Origin: Bacteroidales bacterium
GTDB taxonomy: Bacteria > Bacteroidota > Bacteroidia > Bacteroidales > VadinHA17
NCBI GenBank assembly: GCA_009881065.1
Contig: WXFE01000052.1
Location: 1-64,000 of the forward strand
DNA: 64,000 bases
Direction of reading: 5' to 3'
Part shown: positions 1 through 8,187 of the stretch, piece by piece
Layout: each line of letters begins with the position of its first letter
Numbering within the stretch: position 1 is the stretch's first letter
Translations under genes and position numbers: made by a program
Notes under the pieces: generated by a model
What the model was told of the DNA's origin: nothing
Databases searched by the model: none
Seen by the model: only the letters and a program-made list of their open reading frames with translations

Positions 1-132
1 AGCATGGATGGCAAAGGCCGGGCTATTGATAATATTTTCATTGAAAGGCTGTGGAGGTCTGTCAAGTATGATTACGTGTACATTAAACTGCCCTCTGACG
101 GTCTGGAGCTATACCAGGGACTCAAGGTATAA
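1..132 (+). pseudogene. IS3-family transposase OrfB, C-terminal fragment
   Basis: Frame 1 is open from the window edge to a TAA at 130-132 and encodes about 43 residues, including IDNIFIERLWRSVKYDYVY. This is the region around the last acidic residue (E of the DDE triad) of IS3-group OrfB integrases. The family normally continues for some 50 more residues (a FYN...RPHQSL block), but here the frame stops right after GLKV, so the copy is cut short. The 5' part lies outside the window. The next 60 bases hold a paired inverted repeat and then the start of an OrfA, so this looks like one IS abutting another. Function is probably lost. Confidence 0.75.
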
Positions 133-151
133 TACTCCCCTGAATTAAGAC

Positions 152-189
152 CACTGGTTAAGGTTGTATTTGACAACTTAAAACCAGTG
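152..189. repeat. Imperfect inverted repeat, probable abutting IS ends
   Basis: CACTGGTTAAGGTTGT (152-167) faces CAACTTAAAACCAGTG (174-189). The outer eight bases pair exactly and the inner part pairs with one gap and two mismatches. The repeat lies between the truncated OrfB fragment and the start of an OrfA, which is where the right end of one IS and the left end of the next would meet. An IS3-type tandem or circle junction is inferred; a simple hairpin cannot be excluded. Confidence 0.5.
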
Positions 190-193
190 TATA

Positions 194-391
194 ATGAAAT
201 CGAAAAGACAAAAACATTCCGGAGCCTTCAAGGCGAAAGTGGTAATTGAAGCATTACAGGAACAAGAGTCCTTCAGTGAGCTTTCCGTGAAGTATGGTAT
301 TCTTCCGAACATGAGCTCACGTTGGAAGAAGGAGTTTCCGGATCGTGCACCAGAGCTTTTTGACAAACAAGTTCAGATTATGAGAGCCTGA
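194..391 (+). pseudogene. IS3-family OrfA, truncated
   Basis: The frame encodes 65 residues with the start of an IS3/IS911-type OrfA helix-turn-helix: basic N-terminus, AFKAKVVIEAL, ELSVKYGI, SRWKKEF and APELF. Family members run to about 95-105 residues with a leucine-zipper tail. This one ends at QVQIMRA, just before the zipper, so the 3' half and the whole OrfB are missing. A 7-bp microsatellite follows directly at 395-420 and may mark the break. The protein would bind IS ends if made, but the element looks dead. Confidence 0.7.
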
Positions 392-394
392 TCT

Positions 395-420
395 ACTTTC
401 CACTTTCCACTTTCCACTTT
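395..420. repeat. 7-bp tandem repeat (ACTTTCC)
   Basis: Three exact copies of ACTTTCC plus a partial fourth follow directly after the truncated OrfA and end just before the 3' end of the hydrolase gene. It probably arose by slippage or at a rearrangement joint. Confidence 0.75.
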
Positions 421-425
421 TAACT

Positions 426-1844
426 CTATCTCATCTTCATGGTTTTCCTGATCCATGATGTAATTAGTTCCATTGCCTCAGGTGAGAAGGTCTCCTCAAT
501 TGTGACGTACTCATTCGGTGAGCCTGTTTCCGAATGCTGGAACAGGTGATTCAGGCCGGGAAGAATAACTGTCTTTACCTTGCGGTTACCGCCGCTTCGC
601 AATGCAGACCTGATTGCCGGCAGGTTTACCTCATGGCTCACCTGCAGGTCCTTATCTCCATTGAGGGCAAGAACCGGACATTTCACCTGAGACCAGAAGA
701 GGGCCGGGTCGGTGGCAAGGAAACAGCGCATCCATGGATTATTTACTGACAGCAATCCTCTGGTGAACTCTGCCATTTTCTGCTGGCGCTCCTCCTGAGT
801 AAGGCCTTTTTTGTCCAGCTCCCGGCCATACCATTCCATGGCGTCCTTCGGAAACTTGCGCTGATCAGGCTCGTCAACAAGCATGCGGAAGAGCTGGCCA
901 TTGACAGCCAGGGTCTCGTCAATTTCAGCCTGTGCTGTTTCCGAGGCTTTCATGATATCGGCAGTCTGTCTGAGGATGATATCATATCCCGTCACACCCG
1001 TGCCGGCAAGGGAGACGATGAAGGCAATGTTCCTGTTGCGTGATGCTACTATCGGGGCAATCAGTCCGCCCTCGCTATGGCCTGCAAGACCTATCTTACT
1101 GACATTTATCTCCGGGTGTTCCATCAGGTATGTCACCGCGGCCTCTGCGTCATCAGCGAAAGACAAAGAGGTAGCTTTGAGTGCGTTGCCCTTTGATTTT
1201 CCCATGCCCCGGTCATCATAACGCAGCACCGCAATTCCATTCCTGGTCAGGTGATCAGCCAGCACCTTGAAAGGCTTATGCATGAAAAGTGTCTCATCAC
1301 GATCCTGCTGCCCGGAGCCAGAGATAAGCACCACGGCAGGAAACGGTCCTTCGCCCTGCGGAAGGGTGAGTGTTCCCGCCATGCTGAAGTTCTCAACAGT
1401 GTTCATGAACGTGACCTCCTCCTCACGGTAGGGGTAGGGAGGCGTCGGCTCCTGCGGACGGTTGTAAACGACCGGCTTTGCTCCTTTAGTGATTGACAGC
1501 TTATATTTTATGCCCATCTGAGTGAAGGTTCCGGATATCAGCGTGTCGCTGCCGAACCCACCCCGGTAACTACCCTGGACTATCGGAATGTCAACAAACA
1601 GCGTGTCTTCCTGAAATGTGACTTCCCCGCATGGGATATCAAAAGCACCCTGATCAGGGGAGTCCAGTACTGCCTTGATGGAGTCGGCTTCCGTAATTGT
1701 GAAACGGAATACTATCTGGAGTTCGACAGAGGGTGTTTTAAGTTTCCCTGACCAGGCGCCTTCGAGATCCCTGGATGTCCGCTGGCCTGAGAGTAACATT
1801 CCGGTTATGATAAACAAACCAATTAGCAAAGCTGTTCTTTTCAT
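426..1844 (-). CDS. Exported alpha/beta hydrolase
   Basis: This encodes a secreted serine hydrolase of about 472 residues. The ATG at 1844 is chosen because it opens a signal peptide (MKRTALLIGLFIITGMLLSG); the open frame runs 59 codons further upstream but reads through the promoter region into yedF territory. A beta-rich N-terminal domain (about 25-130) is followed by an alpha/beta hydrolase fold. The nucleophile elbow GHSEGG places the Ser near residue 257, the acid is in NGDKDLQVS, and the His is in PGLNHLFQH. The substrate is unknown; the family covers esterases and peptidases of the cell envelope. The gene is divergent from yedF and stands alone. A TACCTTTG box on its strand (1965-1958) is a likely promoter, giving a leader of about 100 nt. 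Confidence 0.85.
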   Translation of the reverse strand: MKRTALLIGLFIITGMLLSGQRTSRDLEGAWSGKLKTPSVELQIVFRFTITEADSIKAVLDSPDQGAFDIPCGEVTFQEDTLFVDIPIVQGSYRGGFGSDTLISGTFTQMGIKYKLSITKGAKPVVYNRPQEPTPPYPYREEEVTFMNTVENFSMAGTLTLPQGEGPFPAVVLISGSGQQDRDETLFMHKPFKVLADHLTRNGIAVLRYDDRGMGKSKGNALKATSLSFADDAEAAVTYLMEHPEINVSKIGLAGHSEGGLIAPIVASRNRNIAFIVSLAGTGVTGYDIILRQTADIMKASETAQAEIDETLAVNGQLFRMLVDEPDQRKFPKDAMEWYGRELDKKGLTQEERQQKMAEFTRGLLSVNNPWMRCFLATDPALFWSQVKCPVLALNGDKDLQVSHEVNLPAIRSALRSGGNRKVKTVILPGLNHLFQHSETGSPNEYVTIEETFSPEAMELITSWIRKTMKMR

Positions 1845-1957
1845 CCTTTTATGAGTTTTAGAGTACCGGTCCGGTGAAGCTGACCCTGACTTTTCAATCA
1901 AAACAATCTGTGGGTTCCTGTTTATACTGGTTTCACCAAACCATACCAGTTGAAACT

Positions 1958-1965
1958 CAAAGGTA
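1958..1965 (-). promoter_or_regulatory. -7 box (TACCTTTG) for the hydrolase gene
   Basis: On the minus strand the octamer matches the Bacteroidota -7 consensus TAnnTTTG exactly. It lies back to back with the yedF box 12 bp away. No clear -33 TTTG is seen. Confidence 0.5.
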
Positions 1966-1976
1966 CTATTTCTGGT

Positions 1977-1984
1977 TATATTTG
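1977..1984 (+). promoter_or_regulatory. -7 box (TATATTTG) for yedF
   Basis: This is an exact TAnnTTTG match 19 bp before the yedF ATG, so the leader would be only about 10 nt. The same octamer precedes lacI (46497) and the GHL10-NamZ gene (53631), which supports it as a real housekeeping promoter element. Confidence 0.6.
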
Positions 1985-2002
1985 AAGTAATTTTAAGAGC
2001 AT

Positions 2003-2623
2003 ATGAAAACTGTAGATACAAGGGGCCTTACATGCCCGGCCCCGCTGATAAAAACGAGACAAGGGCTTGTTGAGGCAGCTCCGGACGAGGATGTGGAGAT
2101 ACTGATAGATAATCCCACCTCCTTAAGTAATGTGAAGAGGTACCTGTCGGATAACAAACTTCCGTTCACCATCCGCGGGGAGGGAAGCCTGTCAATTGTG
2201 ACGGTCAGAAGAGGCGAAAAAGCGGAGTTAAGTCCGAACGAGAAGGAATACTGTACAGCAAGTGCTGAGGAGCCGGCACCGGGAGGCAGGAAAACGGTAG
2301 TGGCTGTTGCATCGGACAGAATGGGCAGCGGCGATGATGATCTGGGGACAAAGCTGATGCTTTCCTTTTTCAGGACCCTGGTGATGCTTGAGCCGGCACC
2401 GGCAGCGGTTGTCTTCTATAACACGGGAGTAAAGCTGGCAATGGACGACTCACCGGCGCTTGAGCATATCAGAGAGCTGGCAGAAAAGGGAACATCAATA
2501 TTCATTTGCACTACCTGTATCAATCACTTCGGTATCAGGGAGCGCCTGCCGGTGGGCAGTTTCAGTGATATGTATCAGATTGTCAATATATTGAGAGATG
2601 CGGATCATATAATTCGTCCGTGA
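2003..2623 (+). CDS. yedF: YedF-type selenium-metabolism sulfurtransferase-like protein
   Basis: The 206-residue protein has two parts. Residues 1-75 are a TusA/SirA-like domain with the RGLTCPAPLIKT motif, in which the Cys is the persulfide-type residue. Residues about 95-206 are a DsrE/DsrF-like domain ending with CTTCINHFGI. This two-domain layout is the one seen in YedF proteins that co-occur with selD, where a role in handling reactive selenium or sulfur is proposed but not proven. The gene lies 163 bp upstream of selD on the same strand and has its own TATATTTG box. The start ATG at 2003 fits the family N-terminus (MKTVDTRG). Confidence 0.88.
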   Translation: MKTVDTRGLTCPAPLIKTRQGLVEAAPDEDVEILIDNPTSLSNVKRYLSDNKLPFTIRGEGSLSIVTVRRGEKAELSPNEKEYCTASAEEPAPGGRKTVVAVASDRMGSGDDDLGTKLMLSFFRTLVMLEPAPAAVVFYNTGVKLAMDDSPALEHIRELAEKGTSIFICTTCINHFGIRERLPVGSFSDMYQIVNILRDADHIIRP

Positions 2624-2630
2624 TGCATGT

Positions 2631-2718
2631 CGGAAGGGGCAGTTCAGCTGTGACTTCTCAGGGGCAGTCTCGTCCATCCTGGTGCCTGGGTCTGTCAGGA
2701 GGAACAGTTTAGCTGTGA
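2631..2718. repeat. Direct repeat between yedF and selD
   Basis: CAGTTCAGCTGTGAC at 2641-2655 recurs as CAGTTTAGCTGTGAC near 2704-2718, with similar GGA-rich flanks and a period near 63 bp. Each copy includes the palindrome AGCT. It resembles a short version of the arrays seen at 3824, 12191 and 59875. Confidence 0.6.
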
Positions 2719-2786
2719 CAGACAATAATAGCGGTGAATGCTTTTGGTTGCTTGCAGCCTGATCAATTTAAACAGAGGAGTATACA

Positions 2787-3824
2787 ATGTTATTTGATCT
2801 TCTTACAACGGTAGAGACGGGGGGTTGTTCGGCAAAAATTCCTCCCCGACAGCTTGAGGAACTGCTGAAGGATATGCCTCTGCCAGCAGATCCGCGTGTC
2901 ATGGTGGATATTGCAACCCATGATGACGCGGGTGTTTACAAAATCAATGACGAGACAGCCCTCGTTATCACAACCGACTTCTTCCCGCCGATGGTGAGCG
3001 ACGGTTATGAATTTGGCCTCATAGCTGCAGCAAACTCAATAAGTGATGTTTACGCCATGGGCGGAACACCCCTGGTAGCGCTGAACATAATGATGTTTCC
3101 TTCAACCCGGATTCCGATGGAGGTTTACAAAAACATTCTGAGAGGAGGCCTTGACAAGGCACGCGAGGCCGGCGTCAGCATCATCGGAGGGCATACCATC
3201 GATGATTGGCCTCCGAAATACGGGCTGGCAGTGATTGGCACTGTGCATCCCGGCAGGGTTATCACCAATGCCGGGGTAAGGGAGGGGGATGAGCTGATAC
3301 TGACCAAACCACTTGGTACCGGCATCATCCTGGCGGGACAGAGGATGAAGATGATAACACCTTTGCAGCATGAACATGCTGTGAGCCTCATGAAGCAGCT
3401 CAACGCCCGCGGTGCAGAGTTGATGCAGAAATACGGTGTCAGGGGTGCCACTGACATTACCGGCTTCGGCCTTGCAGGCCATGCCCTCAGAATGGCACGA
3501 GGCTCCGGAGTGACTATAACTATTGATATGAAAAGCGTGCCGCTGCTGGAGGGTGCTTACAGTCTGGCTGACCTTGGCTGCATACCAGGTGCGGCGTTCC
3601 GCAACCTGGATTACACCGAGGGAGGAACGCTGTTTGCCGGGGATCTTGATTATAACCTGAAGATGATTGCTCATGATGCCCAGACTTCCGGCGGACTGCT
3701 TATGGCTGTTTCTCCGGAGAAGAGCCGTGAACTGCTGAAGGAACTGCATGAGTCAGGCTACGGAGGGGCGGCACTCATCGGCAAAGCAATCAGGAAGAGG
3801 GAGGCTGATGTTGTGCTGCAATAA
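2787..3824 (+). CDS. selD: Selenide, water dikinase
   Basis: SelD makes selenophosphate from selenide and ATP for selenocysteine or selenouridine synthesis. The 345-residue length is normal. The N-terminal active-site loop reads GGCSAKI, with Cys14 and Lys17 in the places of the catalytic Cys/Sec and Lys. The Cys is a TGT codon, so this is the cysteine form, not a selenoprotein. Glycine-rich and Asp motifs of the PurM-like fold follow (ATHDDAGVY, TTDFFPP, GGHTIDDWPP, TDITGFGL). A good ribosome site (AGAGGAG) precedes the ATG. It is probably co-transcribed with yedF. selA, selB and selC are not in the window, so which selenium trait it serves cannot be told. Confidence 0.95.
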   Translation: MLFDLLTTVETGGCSAKIPPRQLEELLKDMPLPADPRVMVDIATHDDAGVYKINDETALVITTDFFPPMVSDGYEFGLIAAANSISDVYAMGGTPLVALNIMMFPSTRIPMEVYKNILRGGLDKAREAGVSIIGGHTIDDWPPKYGLAVIGTVHPGRVITNAGVREGDELILTKPLGTGIILAGQRMKMITPLQHEHAVSLMKQLNARGAELMQKYGVRGATDITGFGLAGHALRMARGSGVTITIDMKSVPLLEGAYSLADLGCIPGAAFRNLDYTEGGTLFAGDLDYNLKMIAHDAQTSGGLLMAVSPEKSRELLKELHESGYGGAALIGKAIRKREADVVLQ

Positions 3825-4046
3825 AAACTGCAGTGATCGTGAGAACCAACGCATCCCCCGGCATTCTGATTACTTACAAGTAACAACAAAAACTGCAGCA
3901 ATGGTGATAACTGACGCAGCACCCCCACGCTCAGATTACTTATAAGTAACAACAAAAGGCTGCAGTGAGTGATAGCTGACCTATCCCCCGGCGTTCAGAT
4001 TACTTCTGAGTAACAACAAGAGGCTGCAGTGGGCGACATCTGATGC
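3824..4046. repeat. Tandem 64-66-bp repeat array between convergent selD and phoR-like genes
   Basis: There are three and a half units, at 3824-3887, 3888-3953, 3954-4017 and 4018-4046. Each begins with a CTGCAG-containing stretch, has a run of C near the middle, and ends with ATTACTTnnnAGTAACAAC. In unit 2 this last part is the perfect palindrome TTACTTATAAGTAA. The units differ at many positions, so the array is old. The first unit overlaps the selD stop. The palindromes could act as a two-way terminator or mRNA 3'-end structure. Confidence 0.85.
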
Positions 4047-4085
4047 TTCCGGAGTGACATCGTCTGCAGGCTGAACAGGTCCTCT

Positions 4086-5846
4086 CTATGCCGGCAGCGA
4101 GAAGATGAATTCTGCTCCGCCACCCGGGCGTGTCCTGACAGAGATCTCTCCCCTGTGCAGCAATACCGCATTTTTGACAATGGCCAGCCCGAGACCTGTG
4201 CCTCCGTTTTTGCGTGAACGGCCGTCGTCAATCCTGTAAAACCGCTCGAAAATCCTCTCCTGGTGCTCCGCGGGAATACCGACGCCATTGTCAGCAAAGG
4301 AGAAGGCGCGGAAACCGGGTTCACCGGGAAGAGTCCTGACCGTAACGGTGACTTTCTCACCGGCATAGGCAATGACATTCTCAAGCAGGTTCTGGAATAC
4401 CGATACGATAAGCGACCTGTTTCCGTTGACCATGGTGCCCGGTTCAATGGCATTATCAAGTTTAATCTGTTTGCTCCTTATATCAGCCATAAGGTTGTCA
4501 CAGACCTCTTTTACCACATCTGCAATGTCAACCTCATCAAACGGGAAGTAGGTGCCTGTCTCATCAAGCTTGTTCAGGGTAACAATGTCATTGATCAGAT
4601 CAGTGAGGCGGGCAGACTGGCCAAGAGCTTTTTCGAGAAAATGATTACGTTTATGCTCATCCAGGTCTTTGTTCACAATCAGTGTTTCCAGGTAACCCCT
4701 GACCGAGGCAATCGGAGTCTTGAGCTCATGGGCGATGTTGGATGTCATCTGCTGCCTCATCGCCTTGTTCTGCTCAGTGCTGGTAATATCTGTAATGACA
4801 ACCTCGAAGCTTTCATCATTGAAAAGGATACATCTCACGGAGAAGTATTTGCCTCCTTTTTCTATCCGCATCTCGGTGGACGGATTCTCCTGTTTCCCGG
4901 CCCCGGTTTCGAGGTTGCTGTTAAGGAAAGCCTTGATCCTTGCGAATTCCGGGTGATCAAGGAAACCCTCGGGTGTCAGTGAGAGTTCTCCGGTAATGGT
5001 GTTCAGGAACACCATAAAATGGCTGTTTGAGAGTGTTACAGTGCGTTCAGGAGTAAAGAATGCCACTCCCTCATTTAGCACATGGAGGTGCCTGATGAGC
5101 TTTTCTTTCTGGAGTGACAGTTCAGCGGTGTTGAGTGCCAGATTATTGTAGATTCTGACTATCTCCTTGCCTATCTCGCCGATTTCATTCTTCGGGAAGA
5201 TAATTGACGGGTCATTGCCTTCACCCCGACGCATCCTTGCTGCAAAGTCCCGGAGCATGGTAATGCTTTTTCCCATCCGCTTCGTCACTGCAGCAAGCAG
5301 CGCCCAGATACCTGCGAAGATAATGACCATGAAAACGAGAAAAGTCGTTTCACGTTTCAGGAACCCCTTGATATTGATATTGTATTCTTCGGCTATCCTG
5401 ATATAGTGTGTATTGAAGTACCTCGAAAAGTAATAATAGTCCTTGCCGGTCGATTCCGAGTGCCGGATTGCAGTGCCGTAGGGTGAATAGAGCGATTTTC
5501 CCACCTCGGGCCTGTCGAGATGATTTTCCATTGCCGGCCAGTTGTCTACCGAACTGTCATACAGCACCTTGCCATCAATTGCCAATATCGTGATCCGCAG
5601 GTCCGGTACCGGAATGAGGTTGAAAATCGAGTCAATCAGGTGATAGTTGCCTGTTACATTTAACGAATTGACCTTTATGTAGTTGTCTGTCAGCTGAGCT
5701 ATGTCATTCAGCCTGTTGTCAAGTGCTGCTATTTTGATGTCTTTTTCACGGTGATACTGGAATGCCAGGATAAGGACCGTAAAGAGGAGGAAGATCCCAA
5801 AATAGTAAAGGAACAGTCTACGCCTGAAGCTCATCGGATTTGTCAT
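4086..5846 (-). CDS. PhoR-like sensor histidine kinase
   Basis: This is a membrane histidine kinase of 586 residues that most likely senses phosphate status with the Pst/PhoU complex. TM1 is at about 11-30, a periplasmic domain at about 31-165, TM2 at about 168-188, a HAMP-like linker at about 190-240 and a PAS-like part at about 245-360. The phospho-acceptor is in SNIAHELKTPI (His373). The ATPase domain shows the N box (FQNLLENVIAYA), DNGVGIP and GGTGLGLAIVKNA. It lies 12 bp downstream of the response-regulator gene and ends the pst-phoU-phoBR run. The role as PhoR is inferred from the neighbourhood; the kinase domain alone would not decide it. Confidence 0.88.
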   Translation of the reverse strand: MTNPMSFRRRLFLYYFGIFLLFTVLILAFQYHREKDIKIAALDNRLNDIAQLTDNYIKVNSLNVTGNYHLIDSIFNLIPVPDLRITILAIDGKVLYDSSVDNWPAMENHLDRPEVGKSLYSPYGTAIRHSESTGKDYYYFSRYFNTHYIRIAEEYNINIKGFLKRETTFLVFMVIIFAGIWALLAAVTKRMGKSITMLRDFAARMRRGEGNDPSIIFPKNEIGEIGKEIVRIYNNLALNTAELSLQKEKLIRHLHVLNEGVAFFTPERTVTLSNSHFMVFLNTITGELSLTPEGFLDHPEFARIKAFLNSNLETGAGKQENPSTEMRIEKGGKYFSVRCILFNDESFEVVITDITSTEQNKAMRQQMTSNIAHELKTPIASVRGYLETLIVNKDLDEHKRNHFLEKALGQSARLTDLINDIVTLNKLDETGTYFPFDEVDIADVVKEVCDNLMADIRSKQIKLDNAIEPGTMVNGNRSLIVSVFQNLLENVIAYAGEKVTVTVRTLPGEPGFRAFSFADNGVGIPAEHQERIFERFYRIDDGRSRKNGGTGLGLAIVKNAVLLHRGEISVRTRPGGGAEFIFSLPA

Positions 5847-5858
5847 TTGACTGGTTTT

Positions 5859-6536
5859 TCATTCGCCTAAATAGTAACCGTACCCTGATTTGTTTCTGAT
5901 CATGTTACCCATTTTGCCCAGCTTTTTACGAATACGGGCAATGGTCACGTCAACGGTACGGTCTGTAACAATGACGTCATCGCCCCAGACTCTTGACAGT
6001 ATCTCATGCCTGGGAAAAATCTTGCCCTCATTCCGGATGAGGAGTGAGAGAATATCGTGCTCCTTGCGGGTAAGCTCTAGCACCTTGCCATCTGAGAGGA
6101 TGAGGTTGTTTTCAGTGTCAACGGTGAAGGAGCCGGCCACTGTCTCCAGGGTCACCCGGGCTGGTGCAGACCGGCGGAGGACGGCTTTCACCCGTGCCAT
6201 CAGTTCCCTGACACTGAATGGTTTGGCAAGGTAATCATCAGCTCCGAGATTGAAGCCGGTGATCTTGTCATTCTCCGTGTCCCTTGCTGTGAGGAAGATT
6301 ATCGGGGTTGAGAGGTCATTTTCCTTTCTTATCTTTTCCGCCAGGCGGAAGCCGGACATAAGGCCCATCATCACATCGAGGATGAACAGGTCATAGCTGC
6401 GGAGGTTTTTGCGCATCGCTTCTTCGGCCGAAAGACAGGTATCAACCTGGTAGCCTTCACCCTCAAGGTTAAATGAGAGGATTTCAAGGATGGGCTCCTC
6501 GTCGTCTACAACCAGTATTTTCCTTCGTTCATTCAT
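5859..6536 (-). CDS. PhoB-like OmpR-family response regulator
   Basis: The protein has 225 residues. The receiver domain (about 5-120) has the acidic pair DDEE, the phospho-accepting Asp54 in FILDVMMG, and the conserved Lys in LAKPFS. The C-terminal OmpR/PhoB winged helix (about 130-225) ends with the recognition-helix and wing pattern RTVDVTIARIRKKLG and SGYGYYL. It is followed by the kinase gene and preceded by phoU. It is the natural candidate to bind the heptad array at 11187-11237. A hairpin at 6644-6669 separates it from phoU, so its level may differ from that of the pst genes. Confidence 0.9.
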   Translation of the reverse strand: MNERRKILVVDDEEPILEILSFNLEGEGYQVDTCLSAEEAMRKNLRSYDLFILDVMMGLMSGFRLAEKIRKENDLSTPIIFLTARDTENDKITGFNLGADDYLAKPFSVRELMARVKAVLRRSAPARVTLETVAGSFTVDTENNLILSDGKVLELTRKEHDILSLLIRNEGKIFPRHEILSRVWGDDVIVTDRTVDVTIARIRKKLGKMGNMIRNKSGYGYYLGE

Positions 6537-6643
6537 TTACAATGCCTTATGCTGTGCTGTATGCCCTTCGGTCAAGCCTTCAACTGCCGTCCCCCTTCGC
6601 CGGATGGCGGGTCGTGACTGAGTCTTCAGCGCAGTCTTGAATT

Positions 6644-6669
6644 GCCGGCTGGTATTGCTGACAGCCGGC
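6644..6669 (-). promoter_or_regulatory. Hairpin just after phoU
   Basis: GCCGGCTG (6644-6651) pairs perfectly with CAGCCGGC (6662-6669), starting one base after the phoU stop. No T-run follows on the minus strand, so it is more likely an mRNA-processing, stabilising or partial-attenuation structure than a strong terminator. It divides pst-phoU from phoB-phoR. Confidence 0.5.
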
Positions 6670-6670
6670 T

Positions 6671-7366
6671 TCACTTCTCCTCCTTCCCGATACCTGTATG
6701 CCTGATATCTGTTCCCTGCAGGGAGTAGATCGATGCCTCTGCAATGTTGGTGGCATGATCAGCTATCCGCTCAATATTGGATATCATATCCTTCAGCTCA
6801 ATATAACATTGCACCATTGACCGTGTTTTGTTGTCAATGTTCTCCTTGCGCAGGTGGCAAAGCAGCAGCTTGCGGTTCATCTCATCAACCACCGTGTCAT
6901 TCTTGATTGTCCATATGGCATAATCAGGGTCAGAGTTGGTGAATGAGAGCAGCGCCTTCTCCACCATGATGGTTCCCGAGGTGAGCATGTTTGTGACCAG
7001 AGAGGCAGTTGAGGAAAACTCAGTTGTGTTTCTGATATCCCGAATAATGCGGCAGAGGTTATGTATCCTGTCTCCGATGCGCTCGAGGTTAATAGACATC
7101 CGGTATATGGCCACCAGGCGCCGCACGTCAGAGGCCACCGGCTGATATAGCACAATGGTACTGGTAAACTGCTCGCCAATAACCACCTCAAGGTTGTCAA
7201 TGCGGCTCTCAGCCTTGTCCATCTCAACTATCAGATCAGTGAATGCCTGTTCTTCAGTTGCGCCCATAAGCTTATCCAGGAGGGTCAGCTGCCTCAGTAC
7301 AAGACTTGCCATCTCGTCAAAGCTGCTCTTTATCTCATTCAGTGCCTGTTCTTTTTTCTCACTCAT
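6671..7366 (-). CDS. phoU: Phosphate uptake regulator PhoU
   Basis: PhoU links the Pst transporter to the PhoR kinase and represses the Pho response when phosphate is ample. The 231-residue all-helical protein carries two PhoU repeats, each with an acidic/asparagine-rich metal-binding patch (MSINLERIGDRIHNLCR and DMISNIERIADHATNIAE). The ATG at 7366 (MSEKKEQALNE) is chosen over a TTG six codons upstream. It sits 39 bp after pstB in the same operon and is followed by a perfect hairpin. Confidence 0.95.
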   Translation of the reverse strand: MSEKKEQALNEIKSSFDEMASLVLRQLTLLDKLMGATEEQAFTDLIVEMDKAESRIDNLEVVIGEQFTSTIVLYQPVASDVRRLVAIYRMSINLERIGDRIHNLCRIIRDIRNTTEFSSTASLVTNMLTSGTIMVEKALLSFTNSDPDYAIWTIKNDTVVDEMNRKLLLCHLRKENIDNKTRSMVQCYIELKDMISNIERIADHATNIAEASIYSLQGTDIRHTGIGKEEK

Positions 7367-7405
7367 AATCAAGCGTTTTAGCAAATGTATAAAAAACCTC
7401 GCTAA

Positions 7406-8182
7406 TCATCCGAATTTTCCGGTCAGATATGCTTCAGTACGCGGGTCTTTCGGGGTGGTAAAGAGCGTCCCGGTACGGCCCGACTCCACCAGCTCTCCCA
7501 GGTACATGAACATCGAGTCATCTGATATACGGGCTGCCTGTGACATGTTATGGGTCACCAGCACCATGGTATATTTCTTCTTCAGCTCGCCAAGCAGGTC
7601 CTCAATCTTCAATGTGGCAATAGGGTCAAGGGCTGAGGTGGGCTCGTCGAGGAGCAGCACCTCGGGGTTAAAAGCGATGGCCCTGGCTACACACAGCCGC
7701 TGCTGTTGCCCGCCGGAGAGGAATGTTCCTTTTCTGTAAAGCGACTCCTTCACTTCGTCCCAGAGTGTAACGTTGCGCAGAGCATTTTCAACTATCTCGT
7801 CACGCCGGCTTTTTTTCATACGTATATCGTTGAGGCTGAATCCGGCCACCACATTTTCGTAGATAGTCATGTTCGGGAAAGGGTTGGGGCGCTGGAAGAC
7901 CATTCCCACCTTACGGCGAAGCTCTATAACTGACATTGAAAAGATACTCTGACCGTCAAGGAGAATGTCACCTTTTGTCTGTATGTCAGGATAGAGCTCG
8001 TGCATGCGGTTTATGGCCCGCAGCAGGGTACTCTTGCCGCAACCCGAGGGACCCATGATGGCAGTAATGCTGTTTCGCTTCACCGAAGCGGTAACACCAT
8101 TCACGGCATACTTCCCGGGTTCATAGGCAATAGAGAGATCCTTTATCTCCAGTACATTATCGTTTTGGGAGGTGTTGTTCAT
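7406..8182 (-). CDS. pstB: Phosphate ABC transporter ATP-binding protein
   Basis: This is the ATPase of the high-affinity phosphate importer, 258 residues, the usual length. Motifs are Walker A GPSGCGKST, signature LSGGQQQR, Walker B VLLLDEPTSALDP and the switch His in VTHNMSQA. It is soluble and works as a dimer on PstA/PstC. It starts 5 bp after the pstA stop codon, within the operon. Confidence 0.97.
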   Translation of the reverse strand: MNNTSQNDNVLEIKDLSIAYEPGKYAVNGVTASVKRNSITAIMGPSGCGKSTLLRAINRMHELYPDIQTKGDILLDGQSIFSMSVIELRRKVGMVFQRPNPFPNMTIYENVVAGFSLNDIRMKKSRRDEIVENALRNVTLWDEVKESLYRKGTFLSGGQQQRLCVARAIAFNPEVLLLDEPTSALDPIATLKIEDLLGELKKKYTMVLVTHNMSQAARISDDSMFMYLGELVESGRTGTLFTTPKDPRTEAYLTGKFG

Positions 8183-8187
8183 CAGGT

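Noticed and set aside
1845-2021. N-terminal extension of the hydrolase frame up to 2021
   Set aside because: It would run through both promoter boxes and into yedF; a clean signal peptide starts at the ATG at 1844.
3102-3749. 215-codon frame on the strand opposite selD
   Set aside because: It lies wholly within a clear selD gene and has no recognisable domain; it is an antisense shadow.
2787-3824. SelD as a selenoprotein
   Set aside because: The active-site codon is TGT (Cys), with no in-frame TGA.
3824-4046. CRISPR array
   Set aside because: The units are continuous diverged repeats with no unique spacers of constant length and no cas genes in the window.
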